A program made the position numbers and the translations under genes. Of a DNA stretch of 64,000 nt, positions 22,925 through 33,346 are shown in pieces (the first letter of the stretch is position 1; each line of letters begins with the position of its first letter). Below the pieces are notes generated by a model. It made no database searches, was not told where the DNA came from, and saw only the letters and a list, made by a program, of their open reading frames with translations. Source of the stretch: Cerrena zonata (lineage: Eukaryota; Basidiomycota; Agaricomycetes; Polyporales; Cerrenaceae); assembly GCA_038087015.1 (NCBI GenBank), contig JASBNA010000039.1:1-64000 (forward strand). The letters run 5' to 3'.

Positions 22925-22941
22925 ATGGCAAGTAACACGTG

Positions 22942-23840
22942 CCGAATTTGTAATTTTGCCTCCGTTGCTTCTTAACTGGCAGTTTTTTTCAACGGTTCTT
23001 CGAATTTGCTTTCATTCCGATTGACAGTCGGCCTTTCTAGAGCCTCACAGGTGATTTTCTATGGTTGTTCCCCGAAGTACTTCACCGAGCTTTCAGACTA
23101 TAGTCACTAGAACTAACTTGGGGATTATACCGAGCACTTGAGGCCTTCAACTGTAAATGTTAACGGTGATCTCCCAGCCTACTCGGTCCTTGTTGACGGC
23201 AGGTGTATAGTTGCACACGATTCGACAGATGTGCCCCTGGTTCTATCTGCACATCGAGCTGGTTGAGGGATCCAAGTTGGTGACTCCACGCAGTCCGTGG
23301 ACTGTTGGGGTGTTTGACACCGACTTCTGTATTCAATAACTGCAGTCTTCTCGGATTGTGCTGACGTCTCGGCCAATTAATCACACCAATCACACCCTTC
23401 TAGCTTTCCCGGTTTTCAACTGTGGATTAACAGATTCCGCCCTCACTCCGCAACCCGTCTCTATTACATTGGTTTTCGAGCTTTGTGTCTGATCCAGAAC
23501 GCTGGGCGGTGACAGATATGAAATAAAGGTGCGGGTTTTGTTAACCTCAGTATCGCCGATGGGCCCGTGGTGCTTCTGTGGGATTGACGGGCTGCTGATG
23601 GATGGAGCACTCGTTGTACGACTTCGAAGCGAGAGAGTCCCGATATGTCAAGTGTCGTGGTCCAGCTCGCTGCTTCTCTTTCATTTACCGCTAACGCTCT
23701 GACATTTCTCTCTCTATCCTCTTTCCTCCGCTCTTTTTTTCTTCCATCTCCTCGTCTTCTACGGCTGTATCTCCACCGTATACTCCGCAATCTCGTGCGA
23801 TGTCGCCCCACTCCCCGAGGTACACGGGCAGCTCCCAGAG
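22942..23840. other. Spacer and hydrophobin upstream region
   Basis: Short frames on both strands without recognisable domains. From about 23690 to 23765 the plus strand is strongly pyrimidine-rich (CT tracts), a common feature of highly expressed fungal promoters, and leads into the TATA box of the next gene. Confidence 0.4.
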
Positions 23841-23841
23841 G

Positions 23842-23849
23842 TATATAAA
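23842..23849 (+). promoter_or_regulatory. TATA box
   Basis: TATATAAA, about 125 bases before the hydrophobin ATG at 23971. Confidence 0.6.
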
Positions 23850-23970
23850 CCCCCGTCCTCGTTTCTGGATCCCCAGTCGAACCTTGTTCTACTACCCCAT
23901 CCTTCGTCAGTCTTTACTTCACGTAACCACCACTGTCCTTTTCGCCCTCTTCAGTCACTTTACTTTCAAT

Positions 23971-24789
23971 ATGTTCATTCGCGCCTCCCTCGCTATCCTC
24001 GCCACTTTCACCGTCCTTGCGGCCTCTCTTCCTTGTGAGGGACCCCACCCTCCCGCATACCCTCCTACGGGACCTCACCCTCCCACATACCCCCCCACGG
24101 GACCTTCCCTTCCTAGTTCCCTCCCGCCTACAGGACCTTCTTCCCCTACTGCGGTTCCCGGTATTCCTACCGTTCCTGGCCTCCCTACCGTCCCCGGTCT
24201 TCCCACCATCCCCGGACTCCCTACAGTCCCAGGTCTTCCTACGGTTCCCGGTTCTCCTACCGTCCCCAGTTCTCCTACGGTGCCCGGTCCTCCCAAAGTC
24301 CCTGCCCCTCCTACGGCACCTACTCCGTCCGGACCTGCAGTCCCGCCTTCCAACCCCACCACCCCCACTAGCCCTCCCAACTCTCCCGGCCAAACTTCGG
24401 GAGGTACCTCGGGTTCGGGTGGCCAAACCTGTAGCACTGGGCCTGTTCAGTGCTGCAACAGCGTGCAGTCCGCTAGCAGTGCAGATGCCACTAAGATGCT
24501 GGGTTTGCTGGGAATTGTTTTGCAAGATCTTAGTGTCCCCGTTGGCCTCACCTGCTCACCTCTCAGTGTTGTCGGCGCTGGTAGCGGTGGAAACTGGTAT
24601 GTGGGGTATATACTCTCTTTCGCGATATATGTTAACATCTTCAATAGTAACGCTCAACCTGTTTGCTGCGAAAATAATTCTCACGGTATGCAGCCACTAC
24701 GTTGTCAATGTATCATTTACTCATGATGTGCATATTCTATAGGCGGACTTATCAACATTGGGTGTGTTCCTGTCACCCTTCAGCTTTGA
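23971..24789 (+). CDS. Class I hydrophobin with proline-rich repeat
   Basis: Exons 23971-24596, 24648-24685 and 24743-24789 encode about 236 residues. Hydrophobins are secreted and self-assemble at air-water and hyphal surfaces. A signal peptide (MFIRASLAILATFTVLAAS) is followed by PTGPHPPTYP-type repeats and about nine hexapeptide units of the PTVPGL type. The hydrophobin domain begins TCSTGPVQCCNS and keeps all eight cysteines: C-x6-CC, LTCSPL, then C-NAQPV-CC and a last IGCVPVTLQL. The fifth Cys codon is split by an intron (TG then T), so reading straight through the junction would falsely give Trp. Typical class I hydrophobins are about half this size; the extra length is all repeat. It is convergent with the related gene at 25258-26522. 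Confidence 0.92.
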
Positions 24790-25257
24790 GCTCTCATCGG
24801 TTTGATGTGTCAAACTACGGTATGTCGACGTTACCACTCTCCATGCTATACATTTACAAACATAATATTCTAGCTATTTCGTTTATAATGCACTTTCTCG
24901 CATTCTGTCTCTTTGGGTCCTTGAGTGCTGAATTAGACTCTGGCCTTCGTCTTCGTAAACTTTGTATCTCGACTGGCACCTAAAAATATACGTCGGTGTT
25001 CCAGTCATGAATATTTGATCCGTCGAGATGATCGACGCTCCACGACAAACGAGAAAGTAAAGACAAGGATCAAGTCCGTTTCTATTAAGACCATACCATA
25101 CTACTCGCGAATGACAAAAGTACTAGTACTACGTTAAAATTTTAAGAGGTGCAAAGAACACAAACGTTCTCAAGCCCGATATCTCATCCGAAAACCCACT
25201 CGACAAATTATTGGTCCATTGTTGCAAGAATGTAATAACGAAGCGGTATCTAAGTTC
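24790..25257. other. Intergenic region between convergent hydrophobins
   Basis: The 3' flanks of two convergent genes. No further gene seen. Confidence 0.5.
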
Positions 25258-26522
25258 TCAAAGAGAGATGTTGATGGGGACACATCCGATGCTAATGAGT
25301 CCACCTTGAAACAGAGACCATATTAGTTTTTGGCGAACGTGGTAGAGAAAATGACAGAAGAACTCACCGACAGCATTGTTCTGGCAGCAAACAGGGTTGG
25401 CAGTGCTAAATCACAAAATCAAAATCAATTGACGAAGGGCAAAAAAAACGAGAACAAGAAGACTCACCAGCTCGACCCACTACCAACACCAATCGCCGTC
25501 AAAGGCGAACACTCCATCCCGACATCCAAGTTCAAATCATCCAACACGATCCCGAGTAAACCTAACAATTGGCTCGCTTCAGCCGAATCGGCCTTTTGGA
25601 CTTTGTTGCAGCATTGGATGGGACCTGTGTTGCAGGAGCCGGACGGGGTGGGGTCTTTGGCTGCGGGGCTGGATGGCGTGGGGTCTTTGGCTACGGGGGT
25701 GGAGGAGGGGGTAGAGGAGGAGGTTTCTTCTTTGGGGAGGGGAGGGAGAGTGGGTGTGGAAGGAGTGGAGGGGACGGTGGGGACTGATGGGACTGAAGAA
25801 GGAACAATGGGGACGGTGGGGACAGTGGGGACCGATGGGGTGGGTACAGCAGGAGTACCGACTGGGAGAGAGGGTGCGCTGACGGGTACGGAGGGTACGC
25901 CAACTGGTACGGATGGTACACCAACTGGAACGGAGGGTGCGCTCACGGGGACAGAGGGCACACTGACTGGGACCGAAGGTGTCTCAATGGGAAGAGCGGG
26001 CGTCCCAATGGGGAGAGATGGGGTTCCCGGAAGAGGGGGTGTACCGACTGGCAAAGATGGTGTTCCAACTGGAAGAGAAGGGACGCCAGTGGGAAGAGGA
26101 GGCGTACCGACCGGTAAGGAAGGAGTACCAACTGGGAGCGAAGGTGTGCCGATAGGGAGGGATGGAGTACCAATGGGAAGAGATGGAGTCTCGACCGGAA
26201 GGGATGGTACAAGAGGTGGTGTCTCGACCTTATCATTAGGGACTGATGCAGACGCCGACACCGACGCCGACACCGCGACCGACGGTGTAGGAGTAGCAGC
26301 AGGAGTCTTCAGATCCGGGATAGAACTCGTACCGGTACTATCTGCATCACAATGACAAACGGGTCCGTTAGGGACTTTGGTCTCAATCTTCGGAGTGGGG
26401 AAGGGAATACCGGAGAGGGAGGGCACACCTGGAAGAGAAGGTGACAAGTCTGGGGCACATGGGAGAGAGAAGACGAGGGCGGTGTAGACCGAGAGAAGGA
26501 GGAAAGAGGTTCGAATGAACAT
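25258..26522 (-). CDS. Class I hydrophobin with long SLPVGTP-type repeat
   Basis: Exons 25468-26522, 25368-25405 and 25258-25304. The signal peptide reads [19 protein letters not shown], like its convergent neighbour (MFIRAS...). Next is a linker with CHCDADSTG (two extra cysteines), a Ser/Ala/Val tract ([14 protein letters not shown]) and about twenty heptad-like units such as SLPVGTP, drifting to SVPVSAP and SVPTVPT. The hydrophobin domain has [34 protein letters not shown] and [10 protein letters not shown], with the fifth Cys codon again split TG/C by an intron. Total is close to 375 residues, unusually long for a hydrophobin. Shared signal peptide, intron positions and domain sequence show the two genes are paralogues whose repeats have diverged in unit length. 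Confidence 0.92.
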
Positions 26523-26633
26523 CCTTAGTAAAGGAGTGTGAGGTCAGAGATCGACGAGGATTTGAGAGGGAACGGATGTTAGTCGAACGAAGAGTTCCAC
26601 TGGGGAGGAAGTTGGAGACGAGGAAGGGGAACA

Positions 26634-26640
26634 TTTTATA
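26634..26640 (-). promoter_or_regulatory. TATA box
   Basis: TATAAAA on the minus strand, about 115 bases before the hydrophobin ATG at 26522. Confidence 0.55.
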
Positions 26641-27725
26641 CCGGAGATAGGAGGGAGGGATCGCCGCGTGGTTTGAAGATCATTACGAATGTCGAAGAAG
26701 ATTGGATTGGGGAGAATTCTGAGGTGAGACAGGCGGAGAAATGGAATGTTTTACTTTGGCAATGTGTAGCGGTGTGTTCCCTGAATGCGACTAGTATTCA
26801 AGAGGTCTAGACCCCGAAACGCCTCATCGCGAAGCCAATGTAGAGCGACTCGTTCTCTATAAAGTAAGTAGAAACTCCAAACTTAGTTTACCCCACCGAA
26901 GGGGTTAGACGGAGTACATATAAACACACCCCACAATGAAGACACACACGTCGTGTATATGCATAAATTTTATAGCGGTGAGATTCGCGAGAGCCTGGCG
27001 TACTAGTCAAGCTGCTTGCAGCCGTTAAACGATCTCCCTAAAGTCCGAATTCAAGTGAAACGAAGAGACATTTCGCGAAGCACGTTCCAAGTCACCGAAG
27101 ACACACAAAAACCCTATTCCGAGAAATGAACATCTCCACATTAAGACAAGTAAGTTAAACACGTACCTGAGTAGCCGGAATGCTAGTGCAAGTATTTATC
27201 GAAGAATCGCTCACCGACCTAAGACTTCAATTTCTGAGCTTCCATTTCCATTGGTGGGGTCTCAGATCAATGACCACTCGAGGTAGGGAGGTTCGAGCAG
27301 GATTCTTGCGCCACCACAACGGCACATTGGGGTAATGGGATGTCCCTATTCATTTTACATTCGTATGGTGAATTCAAGTCTCAGATCTCAGGTGTCGGTG
27401 CAGAGTGTACCGAGCATGATGCATATCCATGATAATGGTGGTGGTGGTGGTGGTGGTGGTGGTGGTGGTGGTGGTGGTGTAGGAGGAGAACTTTATTAGA
27501 CGCTTGACGTCGTGTCTTCCGAGTCGAGTAGCTTGTACTTACTTACATGATGGTTTCGAGTTGAGGTTGATAGTCAAAATACAACCGAACCACAATCACT
27601 GCTGCAGGTGCGTTGACGTTCAGATAGTATTAATAAATACAAAGGTCAAAGAAAATGTACAGAAAGGAACGGCCAGAGGGCGTACTTATTAGCTTTCAGA
27701 GATACGGCCATACCCCATTAATCGT
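26641..27725. other. Spacer containing a TGG microsatellite
   Basis: No gene seen between the hydrophobin promoter and the 3' end of the DUF6535 gene, apart from the microsatellite listed separately. Confidence 0.4.
27436..27479. repeat. (TGG)n microsatellite
   Basis: About 14 uninterrupted TGG units. Confidence 0.98.
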
Positions 27726-30700
27726 CTACGTATACGTGCCTTCATCCACTGACGTCCTGCCCCCCAAGCTTTTTGAAATCACTTCAGTCCCATCCCATTC
27801 ACCTCCTAATCCATCTCGATGAATACAATTCGAACCGCACATCATCTCATCCTCCTGTATGTCCCCGTCGTTCTTGACCTGACTATACACTTCTTCAATT
27901 TGTTGACTGGACTTCGTTACCATGACCTGCCACAAGCTACTAGCCTCATCATGAGTTCCCGTCCCTACGCTTAACCTATACTGACCCTGCCTTCTACGCT
28001 CATCTATCCTCGATTGCCGGCGTTTCTCTAGCTTATGACGGGTGGATGATTGGACCGACAGGTTGTCTTCCCAGCGGAAGAAGGTCTCTTGCTCTAGTAC
28101 TTGGTATGAAAGGTCGTTGTCAAAGGGATGAGGTGAATCCGCGAGCAGGATCATAATGGCGTCCATACGTGCAATATTAAAGGTTTTTTGGCCTCCAAAG
28201 TAACCTTCATCGGTGTCATGGAGTTTGTCTTTGTTGAGAACTTCTGCTGCCGCTGCAGAGACATCGTCCCACACCTCCTTCTTCAGCTGGGACAGGTCAA
28301 GAGGGAAGCGAATGTCTTTTTGAGGTATTTGGACGACCTTGCTATCGAGGTGATATTGCAGAATTCGCAAAGCGAGAGAAACGCATGCATATCGTGGCGG
28401 CGAGTAGCCGTCACAGCTGCTAAATGTCCACGCCGGCTTGTCGATTTCAGCATTGACAAGTAATCGCATGAGACAGCTCTCTCCGGTTTCCGATGATAGT
28501 GGCTCTGGATGCTGCAAAAACGTGTAGAACATGGATGTAAGTGGATGGTCGACAAGTTTCCTGTGTACGAGAAGGTTTTGTGGTAGACGATCTAGGTGCT
28601 CGATGTCATGTGAAGCCAGAAGCGTGATGAATTCGGTGGCGTTGTAGTATAGACACTTCTTGAGGTTATCGGAGAGCTCTGATGTACCTCGAAGATTCGT
28701 GAGTTCTTTGATGATGAATCCTCTCATCCATTCCGGCCAGCCAGGGTCTCCTATTTGAATCAGAAAAGCAGCAATTTGATGTACAGCGTGCCAAGCTATA
28801 TTGCTCTTGAGGAACGATTGTAGTTCATCTACACGTTTCAAGCGGCTTGCGTAATCGAGTGTTCGGGAATGGTCGAGATGGCATACTATGAAGTTGCCGA
28901 TATCATGGTGTGCACGGAATCCGGGAGGAGTATGCAAGAACGCGTCAGTCGTAGTCCACTTTCGCTCCGTTGCATACATCTGCGTTAATCGGTAGGGAAT
29001 TATACTATCGGAGGGCGACCACGCTTTTGGCCAAAGCTGCATTATAAATGCTTGCCGACTATGCCCCATGAGAAGAATGGTTTTCCATAGTCGCTCAACC
29101 TGATGTTGTCGGCCCTGCCGGTTTCGTGGTAACGCACGGACGATGAAATGTGCATTCAACTCTGTGAGCTTGGCGATGGCTGATAGTGTTGATCCAGAAA
29201 ATGAATCGGAAACGTCGACACAGCTGAGGAGGATGTGAACTGCCCATTTTACCCATTTCAGCGTATCCGGGTCATCGTCCCGAATTGATGCTTGAAGTGC
29301 AGTAAGAGATTTTGCAGCAATGTTGGCAAGTAGATCCAGTTGGTGGAACGTGCGAGTGGAGAGATTGAGCTTGATCGACCATGGATCCCCCTGCTCGACA
29401 TCCGAATTCGCGAGCAGACGGAGGATAGTTGGAATGGCAATGGTCCACGGTGCGGACGTCGATCTCGAAAAATGTGCCATTAAGCTATTTGATAGCATTT
29501 CTGGGTCGAGCCGGTAGCACGATGCTATAACCTCAAGGCAATTCGTCCTAGCCGGGTATTGTACGGTTGAGAGGCTTGCATAAATAGCATCAAGGACGAG
29601 GCGATCCCATTTAAAACCCTCCTCCATATCCTCCGTTCTCTTCATCCATTCGTCCTTGAGCGCATCCATGAACAGTCGACTGACTGTTAACCAGCTCCGC
29701 TCTGGTAGAAACGAGAAATCAAGGGTAATAGGTATTTCATGGTGAATCCGAATGATCTGGAAAGTGTATGATATGACGTCTCGACCATGTCCGCAAACCG
29801 CTGAGCTCGAAATGTTGGAGAGCAGTTGTTCTATAAGCTCGTCAGAGCGAAACGAGGTACGGATCCTCTCACAGAGATCGCGTGGAGCAACATGCTGAGA
29901 CTCGCCAAAGACACCTTGGAACCCGAACCTGGTTTCCTGGTTCCATACAGCGGAAGACGCGCTCGTCCCTTCTGGGAAAATCGAGGACTCGAAGAGAGCC
30001 ATGGCATATTTTCACGATTGAGCTGAGAGATTACGCAGTCTCAGAGGACGCAAATAATCAGAATCCATAGACGAAGGATTAATGAGTTGGATGACTGTCT
30101 TCACAAACATCGCCTTTTGCTCCTCAGACCAACCAGCACTAGCCATTACGGGATTCATCAGGTCATCGAGGACATCAGGATGGGCGATTGAGAGACAATT
30201 CCCAAGTGTCTCGTTGAATTGCGAAGTAGACCGCGACATCAAGAGCAGAAGACGGAAGGAATCTTGAACCCACTCGTCCCATTTCACCAGCTGACTTCCA
30301 TGGAACGCAATTGTTTTTCCGTATTCAACCCGCAGTGCCTTTGTGATAGCAGTGTAAGCCGCTTGCAGCAGTGGCAGGGAAAGGTAGAGTATATTAGGTA
30401 GGTCATCGATATTGGCAGGGGTGATTGTGGAATCACGGTGGTTGAAGATGGTGAAGATGAATGAAATTAGGTTCGGACCTTGATGCTGACGACCGAGATC
30501 AGCCAGTGCCAAAGAGATGAGGCCATCGTCGGCTTGAGTGACATCGACCTGGACCAATGCATCGAAGTCGGTGGTATCATTTTTGGCGATATCGTCTTCC
30601 TCTACGACAGAAAGCGTGTGGGCAGAGGTGTGCATGACCTAGGAGTTATACTTAATTTTAGGCAACGTTCTCGACACTGTACAGGGTCTATAGATATTTC

Positions 30701-31515
30701 ACCTTGTTGAACATCATTAGTTTTGCTCGTCGCAATTGAGTCGTGACGTCCTTTAAACACGTCATCTTGTACGGACAGCTGGCTGAGACAACGGGAGCGA
30801 ACGCAGCTAATATGAATAGGGACGCCCAGATAACAACGAGTGGGATCACAGTCCATTGTATTGCAGGGTGGATCGAGGACGCAAAGTAGCACAGTCCGAC
30901 GAAGAATAGACCCAGAGCCAGTTGCAAAAGGAGGGGGAGGATTCCGACGATTTCGAATACCTTCCATTTCGCAAGGGCTGGGTAGCGAAAAGATCGAATA
31001 CGAAGGCGAGCGAGAGGAGAAGCATCGCGGTTCGCCAAGTATTCCCGCAACCACTGCTTCACGAGCATCCCGTACGAAGCAGCCATTAGGCTGATCATCA
31101 GGCTTCCAAACCACATCACATTGACAATAATCATGGATCTTGACGGGGTAAAGGAGGGAAGGCTGAACGACGGGATGGTACTATTTGAGAATTGTCCGCT
31201 GACATGATAGCTGCTGAGCTGTTGGGAGACCTGGAGGAGGATTTGTACTGTGAGGTCCGCTGGGTCTTGCCTGAGGCTCCTGTACGACTCGATCACGAGG
31301 GTGGTGATCACTACAGAAAACAGTGCGCCCTATAAAACGGTGATTTTGAGTCGTGTGAAAATCGACGGAGTACATAAACTTACGAAGACAAGGAGTGTAT
31401 CAATATCTTCCTTGTAATTTCTTACTTTGCTCTCATCACTTTCTCTAACCTCCCTAGCTATTTTGAACCACCAAGGTCGATTCGGATCTCCAAAATATTG
31501 TTCGGATTTCTTCAT
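27726..31515 (-). CDS. DUF6535-domain membrane protein
   Basis: Exons from an ATG at 31515 (MKKSEQYFGDPN): a short exon ending DIDTLLVF, 30703-31329, one starting at 30638, and a last one running to 27726. The N-terminal part matches DUF6535, a membrane domain abundant in Agaricomycetes: VVITTLVIESYRSLRQDP, VNVMWFGSLMISLMAASYGM, VKQWLREYL, then two more hydrophobic segments (LLLQLALGLFFVGLCYF and VIPLVVIWASLFILAAFAP). About 900 further residues are mostly helical-looking, with no recognised domain and a charged C-terminus. A 5' exon in 31580-31751 (MLIGLETRPRVTPFDL...) could be joined through an intron starting at GTAAGC near 31579, which would move the start to 31751. Function of the family is unknown. 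Confidence 0.8.
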
Positions 31516-31792
31516 ATCTTCGTCGACCTGGAGATTCCCTTGAGCATTACATTTATATGAATGTATCCTGCATGCTTACAGATCCCGCAGGCAGTCTGTT
31601 TGGTAGGAATGGCTGCACCATTGAATACTAGATAGTGATCAAAGCTCAGATATGCTGTATGGGGGAAGTCTTGTACTACAAGCTCACTAGTGAGGGTAGT
31701 GGTGAGGTCGAAGGGGGTAACACGCGGCCGCGTTTCAAGACCGATGAGCATATAACCCCCACCTCAAACTCAATGTCAGTGTGTAGCGCTGC

Positions 31793-32730
31793 TTAGTCTG
31801 ACAGAAGTTTGATTAGAGCGTCGAAGTTATGCCACAACCCAAGTATGCCATTGCGAGCGGCTCCCTTCCTAGATGATGTCGCCGCACCTATACACAATTG
31901 AAGAGACGAACGAGGAGGCGTATTCATATCGATTAGAGTGTAATGGGTGGAAACATCGTGAAATGGATGGGTCATAGTATTTTGCAAGTTCTTTTCATTG
32001 TGTAAGCGACTCGAGTCCTCAGGTAATCGAAGATTTGACAAACCGCCACTTGACATGGCAGGCACGTCCGAATTGGTCATGAAGATCTTGACAAGGAATG
32101 GTGCAGAGGATCTTGAGTAGGCACGAAGAAATTTCATATTGGAAGTTCGAGTTAATGGACATAAGGACGTACGACTCGGAATCGGCCGCCACTTCCTAAG
32201 AGACTCCTTGGGATTGAAATATCCAGAAATGACAGTTTGACACCTGTGTCTTTGAGTTCGATGGTACCCCAGAAGGGGGTGTTAGTCATAATGCATAAGA
32301 GTTCAGTATCAGTTATGCGTGTAATGATGCACGCAAGATTCTTTGTGTTCAAGAACAAGGAACATTGACGAAAAGAGAGTCACTCTAATTCGTAAAGTCA
32401 AGTTCCTGCAAAACTGCTCCATAACGATTGATCGACACGTTATGGTCTGGAATCCGGACGCTTGAAACCAAGTCTAACTGACTGAGCCATTGTAGACGAA
32501 GAGGCGGTAGGATATGGTGGATCGTTCGTGTTAGCTGGAGAGTAAGACGCATGTTGCAATTGTGGTTAGTGACATTGAGACAAGAGGTAAGAAGGATCAT
32601 TTCAGTCCCGAGTCGTTCCTGCCCAAATATTGACAAACAATCAGTGGACCACGTAGTTACAAAGCTTCCAAAAAGCGAACTACCAACGCATTGCAACACG
32701 GCAGAAACCACCCTATCGTCCTAAGTATGA
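31793..32730 (-). pseudogene. Degenerate open frames, possible gene remnant
   Basis: Three successive minus-strand frames (32385-32711, 32152-32358, 31793-32137) read as leucine- and histidine-containing protein of the sort seen in F-box C-termini, for example TIHHILPPLRLQWLSQLDL. They are separated by stops and frame changes that simple introns do not remove. I read this as the remnant of a gene, perhaps an F-box protein; a poorly modelled intact gene remains possible. Confidence 0.25.
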
Positions 32731-32739
32731 CCATCAGAT

Positions 32740-33346
32740 ATTAATAGAATGCCCCAACTTCCGGACTTCGTTCCCCATCTATACATATCATACGTATATG
32801 TAGGTAGCCTTGTAAAATAAAAATAAATTTGAGATGGTTACTTACAACACGATTATAAACTTTGGTCGTCGTTGGTAAAGCTTAAAGCTTGAAGATCGAT
32901 ACCTTGAGTCCTCGACCGTCTGCCTTCGACCCTCGGACAATATTGGAGGCAGGTTGGAACGTTACGCCGCTCTCACTTCTTCTCACGCACCTCCTCGGAT
33001 CTGGTCACTCTTCTCTATTTATAATTGTTCTTAGCTGGTGCGAACGACTACTGTACTCAATACAGTGGCCCTTATCATTCAAAACATTTCGTAGTTGCTC
33101 AACGGATATTGTCTCCGCTTCAGAGCTTCTGACCCAGCGGCTGCCGTATAGTGACGATTATATCTCTCACAGCGGTGTTCTTCACCCCGTGGCAAGCTAT
33201 ATGGGTCCGAGATTCTGGTTAGATGATGTAGTGCCTTCAAGCGTTTGAACTTCTGTAACTTAAGTACATCCTTGAGCCGAATCCAGCTGCAGGACCTTTC
33301 AAACCAAACTTGAATCAGCAGTCTTCGTAGCGCTTCGATCGTCACT
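32740..33346. other. Upstream region of the ABC transporter
   Basis: Contains a 119-codon plus-strand frame (32889-33248) with no membrane or ABC features and no clean splice into the transporter, so it is not counted as coding. It probably holds the transporter promoter. Confidence 0.35.

Noticed and set aside
23160..23393. Minus-strand frames upstream of the first hydrophobin
   Set aside because: Two overlapping frames of similar length with no motif; no reason to prefer either as coding.
23914..24742. Long open frames on both strands over the first hydrophobin (Arg-rich and Pro/Leu-rich)
   Set aside because: They are shadows of the proline-repeat coding sequence; the eight-Cys frame explains the region.
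25330..26355. A 341-codon plus-strand frame rich in G, T and E over the second hydrophobin
   Set aside because: It is the reverse complement of the SLPVGTP repeats; the minus-strand frame has a signal peptide, introns and hydrophobin cysteines.
27436..27479. TGG repeat as a possible coding glycine or tryptophan tract, or telomere-like sequence
   Set aside because: It sits between genes with no surrounding frame and does not match TTAGGG; a simple microsatellite is enough.
32889..33248. 119-codon frame just before the ABC transporter
   Set aside because: It has no clean splice to the transporter and no membrane features; the MLDSGQAILPDV start at 33347 joins cleanly.
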